A DNA stretch of 6,202 bases from Deltaproteobacteria bacterium RBG_13_61_14 (GCA_001797815.1 MGQK01000110.1:1-6202); one strand, 5' to 3'. Positions 1 to 5,802 are shown, counted from the stretch's first letter. A program made the numbers and translations. The notes: generated by a model from the letters alone, not told the origin.

Positions 1-1
1 G

Positions 2-595
2 GCGGAGCCTTATGAGCGCATCATCGCCCTGGCAAAGCAAGCCGGTCCGGGCGCCGGGGGACTGCTGTTCCTGCCCTACCTTTTCGGCGAGCGCACGCCG
101 CACTGGAACCCGCTCTTGCGGGGCGTGCTCTTCGGACTGGCGCCGCACCACGGCAAGGCGCACCTGGCCCGGGCCGCGCTCGAAGGCATTTGCATGTGCC
201 TGGCCCAGGTCCACGAGTTGCTGCAAGCCTCGCCCGGCGGGGTGAGCGAGGTCCGGGCCAGCGGGGGTTTTGCGCGCTCCGCGGCCTGGGTCCAACTCCT
301 GGCCGACATGCTGGGCGCGGCCATCACGCTGCCGCGGGTGCGGGAGAGCTCGGCCCTGGGCGCGGCCATCCTGGGGATGAAGGCAACAGGCGCGATCAAG
401 GATTGGGGAGAAGCCAAGGGACTGATTCCAGTGGGGAGGACGTTCGAGCCTGATCGGGCGATGAAAGATTTTTATCAGGAGCGCTTCCAGGTATTCAAAA
501 AGCTTTATGATCGCCTGGCCGATGAGTTCGAGCGCTGGAAAGAAATTCAAGAGAAAGCGGACGTGGCCGGACGCTCGTCGGAAGAAGGAATTTGA
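2..595 (+). CDS. gntK: Gluconokinase, FGGY family, C-terminal part (5' end outside window)
   Basis: The frame is open from the window edge and gives the last 197 residues of a protein that is normally about 500 long. It phosphorylates D-gluconate to 6-phosphogluconate with ATP in the cytoplasm. Visible FGGY C-terminal-domain motifs are LPYLFGERTPHW (about residues 24-35 of the visible part), RGVLFGL just after it, the ATP-binding segment ASGGFARS (86-93) and ESSALGAAILG (115-125). The pattern SGGFARS, then ESS.LGA.ILG..ATG, then a charged helical tail rich in Phe/Tyr and Glu, recalls Bacillus-type GntK more than xylulokinase or glycerol kinase. The downstream gnd gene supports gluconate as substrate. 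The stop codon shares its last base with the start of the next gene (TGATG). Xylulokinase remains a less likely alternative. No disruption is seen in the visible part. Confidence 0.88.
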   Translation, partial: AEPYERIIALAKQAGPGAGGLLFLPYLFGERTPHWNPLLRGVLFGLAPHHGKAHLARAALEGICMCLAQVHELLQASPGGVSEVRASGGFARSAAWVQLLADMLGAAITLPRVRESSALGAAILGMKATGAIKDWGEAKGLIPVGRTFEPDRAMKDFYQERFQVFKKLYDRLADEFERWKEIQEKADVAGRSSEEGI

Positions 596-1836
596 TGGAC
601 GAGGGGCAAGCCCGGAAGGTCCTGGAGCAAGGGCTCTCGAAAGCCGATCTTCTTGGCCGGCGGGTCCTGGTCCTGACCCCGGACGGCACCCGCAGCGGGC
701 CGATGCCCATGCTCTTCCGGCTGTTCGCCGAGCTTCTGCTCCCCCGGGTGGCCAAGCTCGAATTCCTGATCGCGCTGGGCACGCACCAGCCCTTGAGCGA
801 AGCGGCGCAAAACCGGCTCTTCGGCATCAGCGCGGCGGAGCGGGCGGGCAAGTATGCGGGCATCAGCATCCACAACCACCACTGGGAGCGGCCCGAGACC
901 TTTACCCGGATCGGGACTATTGCCGCGGGCGAGATCGAAGAGCTGAGCGGGGGCTTGCTGCGGCAGGACGTCCCGGTCGCGCTCAACCGCTTGATCCGGG
1001 ACTACGACCACCTCATCCTTTACGGCCCGGTGTTCCCGCACGAGGTCGCCGGCTTCTCGGGCGGGCACAAGTATTTCTTTCCCGGGATCGCCGGCGCGGA
1101 GATCATCAACTTCACCCACTGGCTGGGCGCGCTGATTACCAACTATCAAATCATCGGCCGGCAAGACACCCCGGTGCGGGCGGTGATCGAGCGGGCGGCG
1201 GCGATGGTGGAGAAGCCGGCGACCGGGGTGTGCTCGGTGGTGGAAGGCGATGGCTTGACCGACCTGTTCGTCGGGCCGGTGGCCGAGGCCTGGCGCCAGG
1301 CCGCGGCGCGGGCGGCGGAGAAGCACATCCGCTGGGTGGAGGAGCCTTATTCGTTGGTGATCTCGGTGATGCCGGAGATGTATGACGACCTCTGGACCGG
1401 GGCCAAGGGCATGTATAAGATGGAGCCGGCGGTCGCGGAGGGGGGCGAGGTGATCATCTTCGCGCCCCATATCCGGGAGGTGTCCTATACCCACGGCAAA
1501 ATCCTGGACCAGATCGGCTACCACGTGCGCGACTATTTCCTGAAGCAGTGGGACCGCTTCCGGCATTACCCGGGCGGGGTGCTGGCGCATTCCACCCACC
1601 TCAAGGGCATGGGCCGCTTCGAGCACGGGAAGGAAGAGCCTCGGGTCAAGGTGACCCTGGCCACCGGGATTCCCCGGGAGCGGTGCGACAAGCTCTCGCT
1701 CGGCTACCGGGACCCGAGAGAGCTCCGCCTCGCCGAATTCGAGGGCCGGGAGAAGGAGGGCATCCTGGTGGTGCATCGCGCCGGCGAGATTCTCTATCGC
1801 TTGAATTCGCAGCGGGAGGTCAAGAGTGGCGAGTGA
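595..1836 (+). CDS. larA: LarA-superfamily nickel-pincer 2-hydroxyacid racemase/epimerase, probable D-gluconate 2-epimerase
   Basis: This is a 413-residue cytoplasmic enzyme of the lactate racemase (LarA, DUF2088) superfamily, which uses a covalently bound nickel-pincer nucleotide to invert C2 of 2-hydroxyacids. Family signatures are present: the DGTRSGP loop with D30 and R33, GTH with H64, and PHEVAGFSGGHK with H149 and K159 spaced by ten residues, as are H174 and K184 in Lactobacillus LarA; K159 would be the cofactor-linked lysine. K271 fits LarA K298, but the position of the partner glutamine (Q295) appears to be T268. The ATG at 595 is preferred over the TTG at 592: it overlaps the gntK stop by one base and has AAGGA at 585-589. 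Known superfamily members include D-gluconate 2-epimerases as well as lactate and malate racemases. Placement between gluconokinase and gnd favours gluconate/mannonate epimerisation, which is inference. The cofactor genes larB, larC and larE are not in this window. Confidence 0.87.
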   Translation: MDEGQARKVLEQGLSKADLLGRRVLVLTPDGTRSGPMPMLFRLFAELLLPRVAKLEFLIALGTHQPLSEAAQNRLFGISAAERAGKYAGISIHNHHWERPETFTRIGTIAAGEIEELSGGLLRQDVPVALNRLIRDYDHLILYGPVFPHEVAGFSGGHKYFFPGIAGAEIINFTHWLGALITNYQIIGRQDTPVRAVIERAAAMVEKPATGVCSVVEGDGLTDLFVGPVAEAWRQAAARAAEKHIRWVEEPYSLVISVMPEMYDDLWTGAKGMYKMEPAVAEGGEVIIFAPHIREVSYTHGKILDQIGYHVRDYFLKQWDRFRHYPGGVLAHSTHLKGMGRFEHGKEEPRVKVTLATGIPRERCDKLSLGYRDPRELRLAEFEGREKEGILVVHRAGEILYRLNSQREVKSGE

Positions 1837-3247
1837 ACTCGGCCTGATCGGCCTGGCGGTCATGGGCCAGAACCTGGTCCTGAACCTGGCCGGCCGCGGC
1901 TTCCGGGTCGCGGTCTATAACCGGACCCTGGAAACCGGCCGGCGCTTCCTTAAGGAGCGGACGCCGGGGCTGCCCATCGTCCTGGGCCAGACCCTTGAAG
2001 ATTTTGTGAGGCTCTTGGCCAAGCCCCGGACCGTGCTGCTGATGGTGAAAGCCGGCGCCGCGGTGGACGAGATGATCGCCCGGCTCACTCCGCTCCTCTC
2101 AGCCGGCGACCTGATCCTGGACTGCGGCAACTCCTATTTCTCGGACACCGAGCGGCGGGCCAAAGAGCTCGCGGCCCGGAATCTTCAGTTCATGGGCGTG
2201 GGCGTGAGCGGGGGCGAAGAGGGCGCGCTCTTGGGCCCCAGCATCATGCCCGGCGGCCCGGCCGAGGCCTATGCGCGGGTGCGGCGGATCTTCGAGGCCA
2301 TCGCGGCGCGCACCGAGGACGGGCCGTGCGTGACCCTTGTCGGCCCAAGGGGCGCGGGGCATTACGTCAAGATGGTCCACAACGGCCTGGAATACGGGGA
2401 CATGCAGCTCATCGCCGAGAGCTACCAGATTCTGGAGCAGGCGGGCGGGTTGCCGGCGCCGGCGTTGGCCCAAGCGTTTGCGGAGTTCAACCGGGGGGAG
2501 CTGGCTTCTTACCTGATCGAGATCACGGCGCGCATCTTCCAGGAGTGCGACCCGGACACGGGCAAGCCGATGCTGGAGGTGATCCTGGACCGGGCCGGGC
2601 AAAAGGGGACGGGGCGCTGGACTTCGGAGAATGCGCTGGAGCTTGGCGAGCCGACTCCCACCATCACTGCGGCGGTGGAGGCGAGGAACCTTTCGGCCAA
2701 AAAGGAGCTGCGGGTGCAGGCGGAGGAGGTTATCAAGACCTCGCGCTTGAAAAGTCCTTGGGCAATCCCGCCGGAGAATTTGGTCCCGGCGGTCGGAGAT
2801 GCCTTGTTCGCGGCCAGGCTCGCGCTTTATGCCCAGGGCATGGCCCTGCTCCAGGCGGCTTCAAAGGAGTATGGCTACGACCTGCGCTTGCCGGACCTGG
2901 CCCGGATCTGGAAAGGGGGCTGCATCATCCGCTCGGCGCTCCTGGACGTGATCCGCGCCGCTTTCACGGAGCAGCCGGACCTGCCCAACCTGCTCCTCCA
3001 CCCGAACGTGGTCTCGGCCCTGGCCCAGAGATACGCTTCCTGGGTCAGCGTATGCCAGACCGCCATCGCCTTTGCCATTCCCTGCCCGGCGCTCCTCTCC
3101 GCGCTCGCCTACTTCGAAGGGCTCCGCCGCGGCCGGCTCCCGGCCAACCTGATCCAGGCCCAGCGCGACCTCTTCGGCGCCCATACCTTCGAGCGGGTGG
3201 ACCGGGAGGGGGTTTTTCATCATTCCTGGGACAAAAAGGGGAATTAA
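1826..3247 (+). CDS. gnd: 6-phosphogluconate dehydrogenase, decarboxylating
   Basis: A complete 473-residue enzyme, the usual length of the long (dimeric) Gnd type. It converts 6-phosphogluconate and NADP+ to ribulose 5-phosphate, CO2 and NADPH. The N-terminal Rossmann motif GLAVMGQNLVLN (9-20) and NRT at 32-34 fit NADP+ binding. The active site is conserved: VSGGEEGA (S128, G129, G130), KMVHNGLEYGD with K182, H185, N186 and E189, then AGQKGTGRWT (257-266) and IWKGGCIIRS (361-370). The C-terminal tail supplies R447 and H453, which reach the partner subunit's substrate. The GTG start at 1826 overlaps the larA-like gene by 11 bases and has GGAGG at 1815-1819, six bases upstream, so translational coupling is likely. 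No frameshift or missing catalytic residue is seen. Confidence 0.97.
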   Translation: MASELGLIGLAVMGQNLVLNLAGRGFRVAVYNRTLETGRRFLKERTPGLPIVLGQTLEDFVRLLAKPRTVLLMVKAGAAVDEMIARLTPLLSAGDLILDCGNSYFSDTERRAKELAARNLQFMGVGVSGGEEGALLGPSIMPGGPAEAYARVRRIFEAIAARTEDGPCVTLVGPRGAGHYVKMVHNGLEYGDMQLIAESYQILEQAGGLPAPALAQAFAEFNRGELASYLIEITARIFQECDPDTGKPMLEVILDRAGQKGTGRWTSENALELGEPTPTITAAVEARNLSAKKELRVQAEEVIKTSRLKSPWAIPPENLVPAVGDALFAARLALYAQGMALLQAASKEYGYDLRLPDLARIWKGGCIIRSALLDVIRAAFTEQPDLPNLLLHPNVVSALAQRYASWVSVCQTAIAFAIPCPALLSALAYFEGLRRGRLPANLIQAQRDLFGAHTFERVDREGVFHHSWDKKGN

Positions 3248-3248
3248 A

Positions 3249-3300
3249 GGGACACCATACCTAATTCAACAAAAGATGAGCGAATTAAGTATGGTGTCCC
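3249..3300. repeat. Near-perfect 19-bp inverted repeat (REP/MITE-like hairpin)
   Basis: The left arm GGGACACCATACCTAATTC (3249-3267) and the right arm (3282-3300) are reverse complements at 18 of 19 positions (C/A mismatch 3261/3288), separated by a 14-base loop. It starts two bases after the gnd stop. GAATTA occurs on both flanks (3241-3246 and 3303-3308), two bases outside each arm, as a target duplication might. No T-run follows, so it is not a standard terminator, although it could stabilise the 3' end of the gnd mRNA. From memory, GTATGGTGTCCCC-type arms recur in bacterial genomes near IS200/REP-associated (Y1) transposases; that link is inference. Confidence 0.8.
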
Positions 3301-3305
3301 CCGAA

Positions 3306-3437
3306 TTACAGATCCTGTTCCAGACGAACGGTTGCTTTGCTAGGGTTGCCAAGCTCGTAACGGCGGCGTGAGAGCCAGCCAAGAGAGGCTTGAATGGTTT
3401 TAACTTCAGCACCGCGATTAGTGAACGGAACTTCTTG
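3306..3437 (-). pseudogene. Possible 3' coding remnant, origin uncertain
   Basis: On the - strand the last 43 codons before a TAA (3306-3308) have coding-like codon use and a plausible residue mix (a TNRGAEVKTIQASLGWLS segment, then RRRYELGNPSKATVRLEQDL). The frame stays open further upstream, but there it runs through the terminator hairpin and then antisense to the next gene, and no start codon with a ribosome binding site is seen. The NRGAEVKTIQASLG stretch weakly recalls the GADLKTIQELLGH box of tyrosine recombinases. The histidine is replaced by Trp and no Arg box is visible, so the family cannot be claimed. The remnant ends five bases from the palindromic repeat. Confidence 0.22.
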
Positions 3438-3441
3438 GAAG

Positions 3442-3478
3442 ATCCCCGGGGGTAGGTTTACCTTGCCGGGGATTTTTT
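3442..3478 (+). terminator. Rho-independent terminator
   Basis: The stem ATCCCCGG (3442-3449) pairs perfectly with CCGGGGAT (3466-3473), with a small extra AGG/CCT pairing in the loop, and is followed by six T (3473-3478). It lies about 200 bases past the gnd stop and would end read-through from the gluconate operon before the next gene. Confidence 0.72.
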
Positions 3479-3505
3479 GTGCGCGATGGATTTGCGCGGC
3501 TGAGG

Positions 3506-3531
3506 CTTCGGCCGTGAGCTCAGTCGAACGG
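3506..3531. repeat. Dispersed GAGCTC-centred motif, copy 1
   Basis: CGGCCGTGAGCTC followed by a short spacer and CGAACGG. The core TGAGCTCA (3515-3522) is an 8-bp palindrome, with TTCG and CGAA as outer complementary arms. A very similar copy lies at 5958-5985 and a diverged one at 5320-5342. Confidence 0.6.
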
Positions 3532-3562
3532 TCAGCCACGCCCCTAATGTGTCCATTTGATT

Positions 3563-3570
3563 GGGGGGAG
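3563..3570 (+). promoter_or_regulatory. Shine-Dalgarno site fixing the start at 3576
   Basis: GGGGGGAG lies five bases upstream of ATG 3576. It overlaps the upstream in-frame TTG at 3561, which rules that codon out as the start. Confidence 0.7.
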
Positions 3571-3575
3571 TGAAG

Positions 3576-4784
3576 ATGAATGAGGAAAAGAAGAGTAGCA
3601 AGAGCAAAGTGAGCTGGGTGATAGCCCTGATCGTGGTGCTCTTGGTGTTGGTTGGAGGGGGATGGTGGTTGTGGGGAAAAGATTATCTCAAGGGAGCGGG
3701 AGAACAACCGGAATTGGCCAAGAAGGAACTGCCTAAGAAGCCGATCGAAGCAATGCCGGCGCCGGGGGGAGATGAGGAGAGGCTGGCGGAGGCAGAGAAG
3801 GGAGAAGCAGCTGTCCAGGAACCGACTTTAGCCCAGGAGAAGGAAAAGAAGCCAGCCCAGATGATTGAATACAAGAAGCGTGTGATCCGGGAGTTCAAGT
3901 GGAATGAGGGGGTGGATTCTTTGCATAGAACTCCCAGTTGTGATTATGAAAAATTACCTCCTGGTCTAGATTGTGGAGCACCACTTGGTCCAGATGGTTT
4001 ATTGGTCAACAAGGATGGTGATATATACATATTCGATTTTGATCCATGGGGTGCTAATCTTTATGATTCTAAAGGAGTTTTAAGAAAGAAAGCTTTGGGT
4101 GCCATACCACGTGGTATAGATGGGAAAGGCAATGTGTACTTATCTCATTATATTTATGATTCAGATTTAAATTTAATCAAATCTTATATTCCACCATTGA
4201 GGTTTTTTTCAGTTAGATATTATACTATTTCTGAAGATGGCAAATTATATTTTCTTTATTCTAAGAAGGGCAATCATTTCATATTTGAATGTGATCCTTA
4301 CAGTGACCAGTTAGTCATAGATGAAGAAGTGGCAATATACAATCCTGGCAAATCTCCTAGGATGGTATGTCCTTGTTATGAGATAATTGAAGATGAAGCT
4401 CCTTATTATATAAGGCTTGCAAAATATTGGAAAGAAGGAAGAGGGCATTATAAAGATATAAAAAGCAAGATCATTCCTGATGATGGTTTTAAAATAAGAT
4501 TACAATCTATATTATCGATTGATGCAGGACTGAATACTTACTGGGAATATACTGAAGAAAAATACTCAGGCAATTCAGATATCTCTCGTAAGTATATTGC
4601 CGTTTTAAATAGTAGCGATCAATTCATTGGGAAAATTAGGCTTTGTGATGATTCAGCAATTATTACTAATATGGCATCTTACAGGTATATACATATTGAG
4701 CCCTATTCCGGCAATGTTTATCAACTTTGTGCTCAAGAAGAAATTGCAACCTTAATTGTCTGGGAAAAAGGAGAAGATCAATGA
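3576..4784 (+). CDS. Membrane-anchored protein with charged linker and beta-propeller-like extracytoplasmic domain
   Basis: 402 residues from ATG 3576. I do not recognise a named family. Residues 1-12 are Lys/Ser-rich. A single hydrophobic segment (about 14-33, VSWVIALIVVLLVLVGGGWW) is probably an uncleaved N-in signal anchor with no lipobox. A Glu/Lys/Pro/Ala linker follows (about 36-100). From about 135 on there are propeller-like repeats with turns of the GPDGLLVNKDGDIYIFD type (138-154), GIDGKGNVYLS (180-190), ISEDGKLYFLYS (218-229) and YIHIEPYSGNVYQL (371-384), as in NHL/YVTN-type proteins. Five or so Cys are scattered (122, 133, 265, 267, 357, 385). Base composition falls from roughly half G+C over the anchor and linker to roughly one third from about 3910 (residue about 112), matching the domain junction. 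The stop overlaps the next start (ATGA), so both genes are probably co-translated. The role is unknown; surface or periplasmic sensing or binding is a guess. Confidence 0.8.
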   Translation: MNEEKKSSKSKVSWVIALIVVLLVLVGGGWWLWGKDYLKGAGEQPELAKKELPKKPIEAMPAPGGDEERLAEAEKGEAAVQEPTLAQEKEKKPAQMIEYKKRVIREFKWNEGVDSLHRTPSCDYEKLPPGLDCGAPLGPDGLLVNKDGDIYIFDFDPWGANLYDSKGVLRKKALGAIPRGIDGKGNVYLSHYIYDSDLNLIKSYIPPLRFFSVRYYTISEDGKLYFLYSKKGNHFIFECDPYSDQLVIDEEVAIYNPGKSPRMVCPCYEIIEDEAPYYIRLAKYWKEGRGHYKDIKSKIIPDDGFKIRLQSILSIDAGLNTYWEYTEEKYSGNSDISRKYIAVLNSSDQFIGKIRLCDDSAIITNMASYRYIHIEPYSGNVYQLCAQEEIATLIVWEKGEDQ

Positions 4785-4981
4785 AAAGTCTAATTATTAT
4801 TATAACCACTCTCATCTTTATGCTGATGGTAAAACAATTATATGCTCAAACCGAAAAGGCTGCTTTGCAATACGTAAATCACACATATATTGTAGGGACA
4901 AGGAACTCGGATCGAGGTGAATATATGGATGATAAAATAAAACATCATGAAGCTAATCCTGAAGATTGGGGTCGGTGCTAA
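4781..4981 (+). CDS. Small exported protein with signal peptide, possibly truncated
   Basis: 66 residues from ATG 4781, which overlaps the preceding stop by four bases (ATGA) and has AAGGAG at 4768-4773, seven bases upstream. Residues 1-22 form a clear Sec signal peptide: basic start, hydrophobic core IIIITTLIFMLMV and an LYA|QT cleavage site. The mature part is about 44 residues, polar and acidic/His-rich, with one terminal Cys. AALQYVNHTYIVGTRN faintly recalls the N-terminus of NlpC/P60- or CHAP-like hydrolases, so this may be a beheaded remnant whose catalytic part was lost where the AT-rich segment ends just downstream. It may equally be a genuine small partner of the upstream gene. No function can be assigned. 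Confidence 0.62.
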   Translation: MKSLIIIITTLIFMLMVKQLYAQTEKAALQYVNHTYIVGTRNSDRGEYMDDKIKHHEANPEDWGRC

Positions 4982-5018
4982 ACTTTAAACTTAAGCCTTT
5001 CGACCAACCTAAGGAGCC

Positions 5019-5037
5019 GGGGTCAGGTCTTGACATT
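5019..5037. repeat. Half-palindrome motif at the end of the - strand gene
   Basis: GGGGTCAGGTCTTGACATT. From memory, this string recurs in many bacterial genomes as an arm of REP/IS200-type palindromes; no matching second arm is visible here. It supplies the stop codon and last codons (NVKT) of the 5023-5787 gene, and it lies just after the AT-rich to GC-rich transition. Confidence 0.45.
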
Positions 5038-5787
5038 GGAGAGGGCCTTTCCGATCTCCTCCACCTCTTTTTCCAGCCTCTCGATCTCCTGATCAAAGTT
5101 AAAGTTTTCCAGATCTTTCAGGTCCAGCTCGGCCAGGTGTGCCTTCGGAGGCAATATTGGGCCGCCAAGCGTGACGCTTGGATTCAATTTTGGGCCTTCC
5201 GCTGGTCGGCCCGGAGAACCACCAGAGGTCGCGGCCGGCTTAGCGAAAGCCTTGAGGTCTATTCCGGCATAGTAATCGGGTTCCGGCTCGGGCTTGGGCC
5301 GGCCGGCCGTCGAGAGCCTCCCTTCGGACCGAGCGCTCAGGGCCGAGGGCGGGTTCGAGCGACGTTTGCGGTCTTGTTCGGCCTGGCGATGGAGTTGGAT
5401 GGCTTGGGCTTCGGGAAGCTCGGCCGAGCCGATGTGCTCGGGAATTTTGTAGTTGCGAGGGTAATAGGGGGCGGTGGGCAGGTCCCAGGTGTTGAAATAA
5501 CCATAGCGGTGCAGCTCCTCCAGCGCCTTGCCCAAGCCGCGGTTGGAGCGGATCCCGGTCTGGACCTTGATGTCCCAGTTCGAGACGGTGGCGATCCGGC
5601 TCTCGGGCTCGGCCTTGAACAGGAGATAGAGCCAGACCAGAAAGGCGTTGCCGGTGAGGCGCGGCCGCCAGGGATCAATGAAATATTCCGAGAGCAGGGC
5701 CAGGGGCGGGACCGGCAAAGGCCGGCGTCGGTTTCCCTCGGCCTCGGCCCGGCGGCGGGCGGTGTGCAGAAACTGTTCGTGACTCAT
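5023..5787 (-). CDS. Winged-helix-like protein with proline-rich linker and C-terminal coiled coil
   Basis: 254 residues; no named family recognised. The start ATG (5785-5787) has AGGAGG nine bases upstream on the - strand. After a basic N-terminus (RRRAEAEGNRRR), residues about 44-102 read as a winged-helix fold: a helix TGNAFLVWLYLLFKA, a turn, WDIKVQTGIRSNRGLGKALEELHRYGYF as the helix-turn-helix, and a wing. This layout is common in transcription regulators and phage or plasmid replication initiators. Residues about 140-215 are a low-complexity linker rich in Pro, Gly, Ser and Arg. Residues about 217-250 form a heptad-like coiled coil (LDLKDL...EIERLEKEVEEIGKAL). It is GC-rich like the gluconate operon and convergent with the AT-rich genes, with no terminator between. 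A DNA-binding role is inferred. The extreme C-terminus lies in a repeat-like sequence and may be secondary. Confidence 0.72.
   Translation of the reverse strand: MSHEQFLHTARRRAEAEGNRRRPLPVPPLALLSEYFIDPWRPRLTGNAFLVWLYLLFKAEPESRIATVSNWDIKVQTGIRSNRGLGKALEELHRYGYFNTWDLPTAPYYPRNYKIPEHIGSAELPEAQAIQLHRQAEQDRKRRSNPPSALSARSEGRLSTAGRPKPEPEPDYYAGIDLKAFAKPAATSGGSPGRPAEGPKLNPSVTLGGPILPPKAHLAELDLKDLENFNFDQEIERLEKEVEEIGKALSNVKT
5165..5181. repeat. Perfect 7-bp hairpin inside the winged-helix gene
   Basis: CCAAGCG, a three-base loop, then CGCTTGG. It falls in the linker-encoding part of the - strand gene (residues about 203-208), outside the predicted folded domains. Confidence 0.45.
5320..5342. repeat. Dispersed GAGC-centred motif, diverged copy inside a gene
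   Basis: CCCTTCGGACCGAGCG followed by CTCAGGG, with complementary ends CCCT/AGGG and the palindromic core GAGCGCTC (5331-5338). It aligns with gaps to the copies at 3506-3531 and 5958-5985. It encodes part of the low-complexity linker of the - strand protein. Confidence 0.35.
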
Positions 5788-5796
5788 GACGGCGAA

Positions 5797-5802
5797 CCTC
5801 CT
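5797..5802 (-). promoter_or_regulatory. Shine-Dalgarno site of the winged-helix gene
   Basis: AGGAGG on the - strand, nine bases before ATG 5787. It supports both this start codon and the reality of the gene. Confidence 0.7.

Larger units (their letters stand above)
3248..3575. other. Intergenic region between gnd and the membrane-anchored protein gene
   Basis: This 328-base spacer is packed with small elements and has no intact gene. In order it holds a 52-base hairpin repeat directly behind gnd, a possible coding remnant on the - strand (3306-3437), a Rho-independent terminator (3442-3478), a dispersed GAGCTC-centred motif (3506-3531) and the ribosome binding site of the next gene. No tRNA-like fold and no convincing -35/-10 pair was found. 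Confidence 0.75.

Noticed and set aside
592-594. TTG start for the LarA-like gene
   Set aside because: The adjacent ATG at 595 has better spacing from AAGGA and forms the typical TGATG stop-start overlap.
547-1863. Long open frame on the - strand opposite the LarA-like gene
   Set aside because: It lies antisense to a gene with clear catalytic motifs. It is rich in His/Arg/Pro/Leu, as expected for a GC-driven shadow, and has no recognisable domain.
2326-3264. Long + strand frame overlapping gnd
   Set aside because: The Gly/Pro/Ala/Arg-rich translation has no motif, while the gnd frame is fully conserved through the same bases.
3545-3554. TAATGTGTCC as another copy of the hairpin arm or as a -10 box
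   Set aside because: It has too few matches to TATGGTGTCC and no partner arm, and no suitable -35 box at 16-18 bases.
3306-3707. Full 133-codon - strand frame
   Set aside because: Its 5' half is antisense to the anchor segment of the 3576 gene and it crosses the terminator. Only the last ~43 codons look possibly coding.
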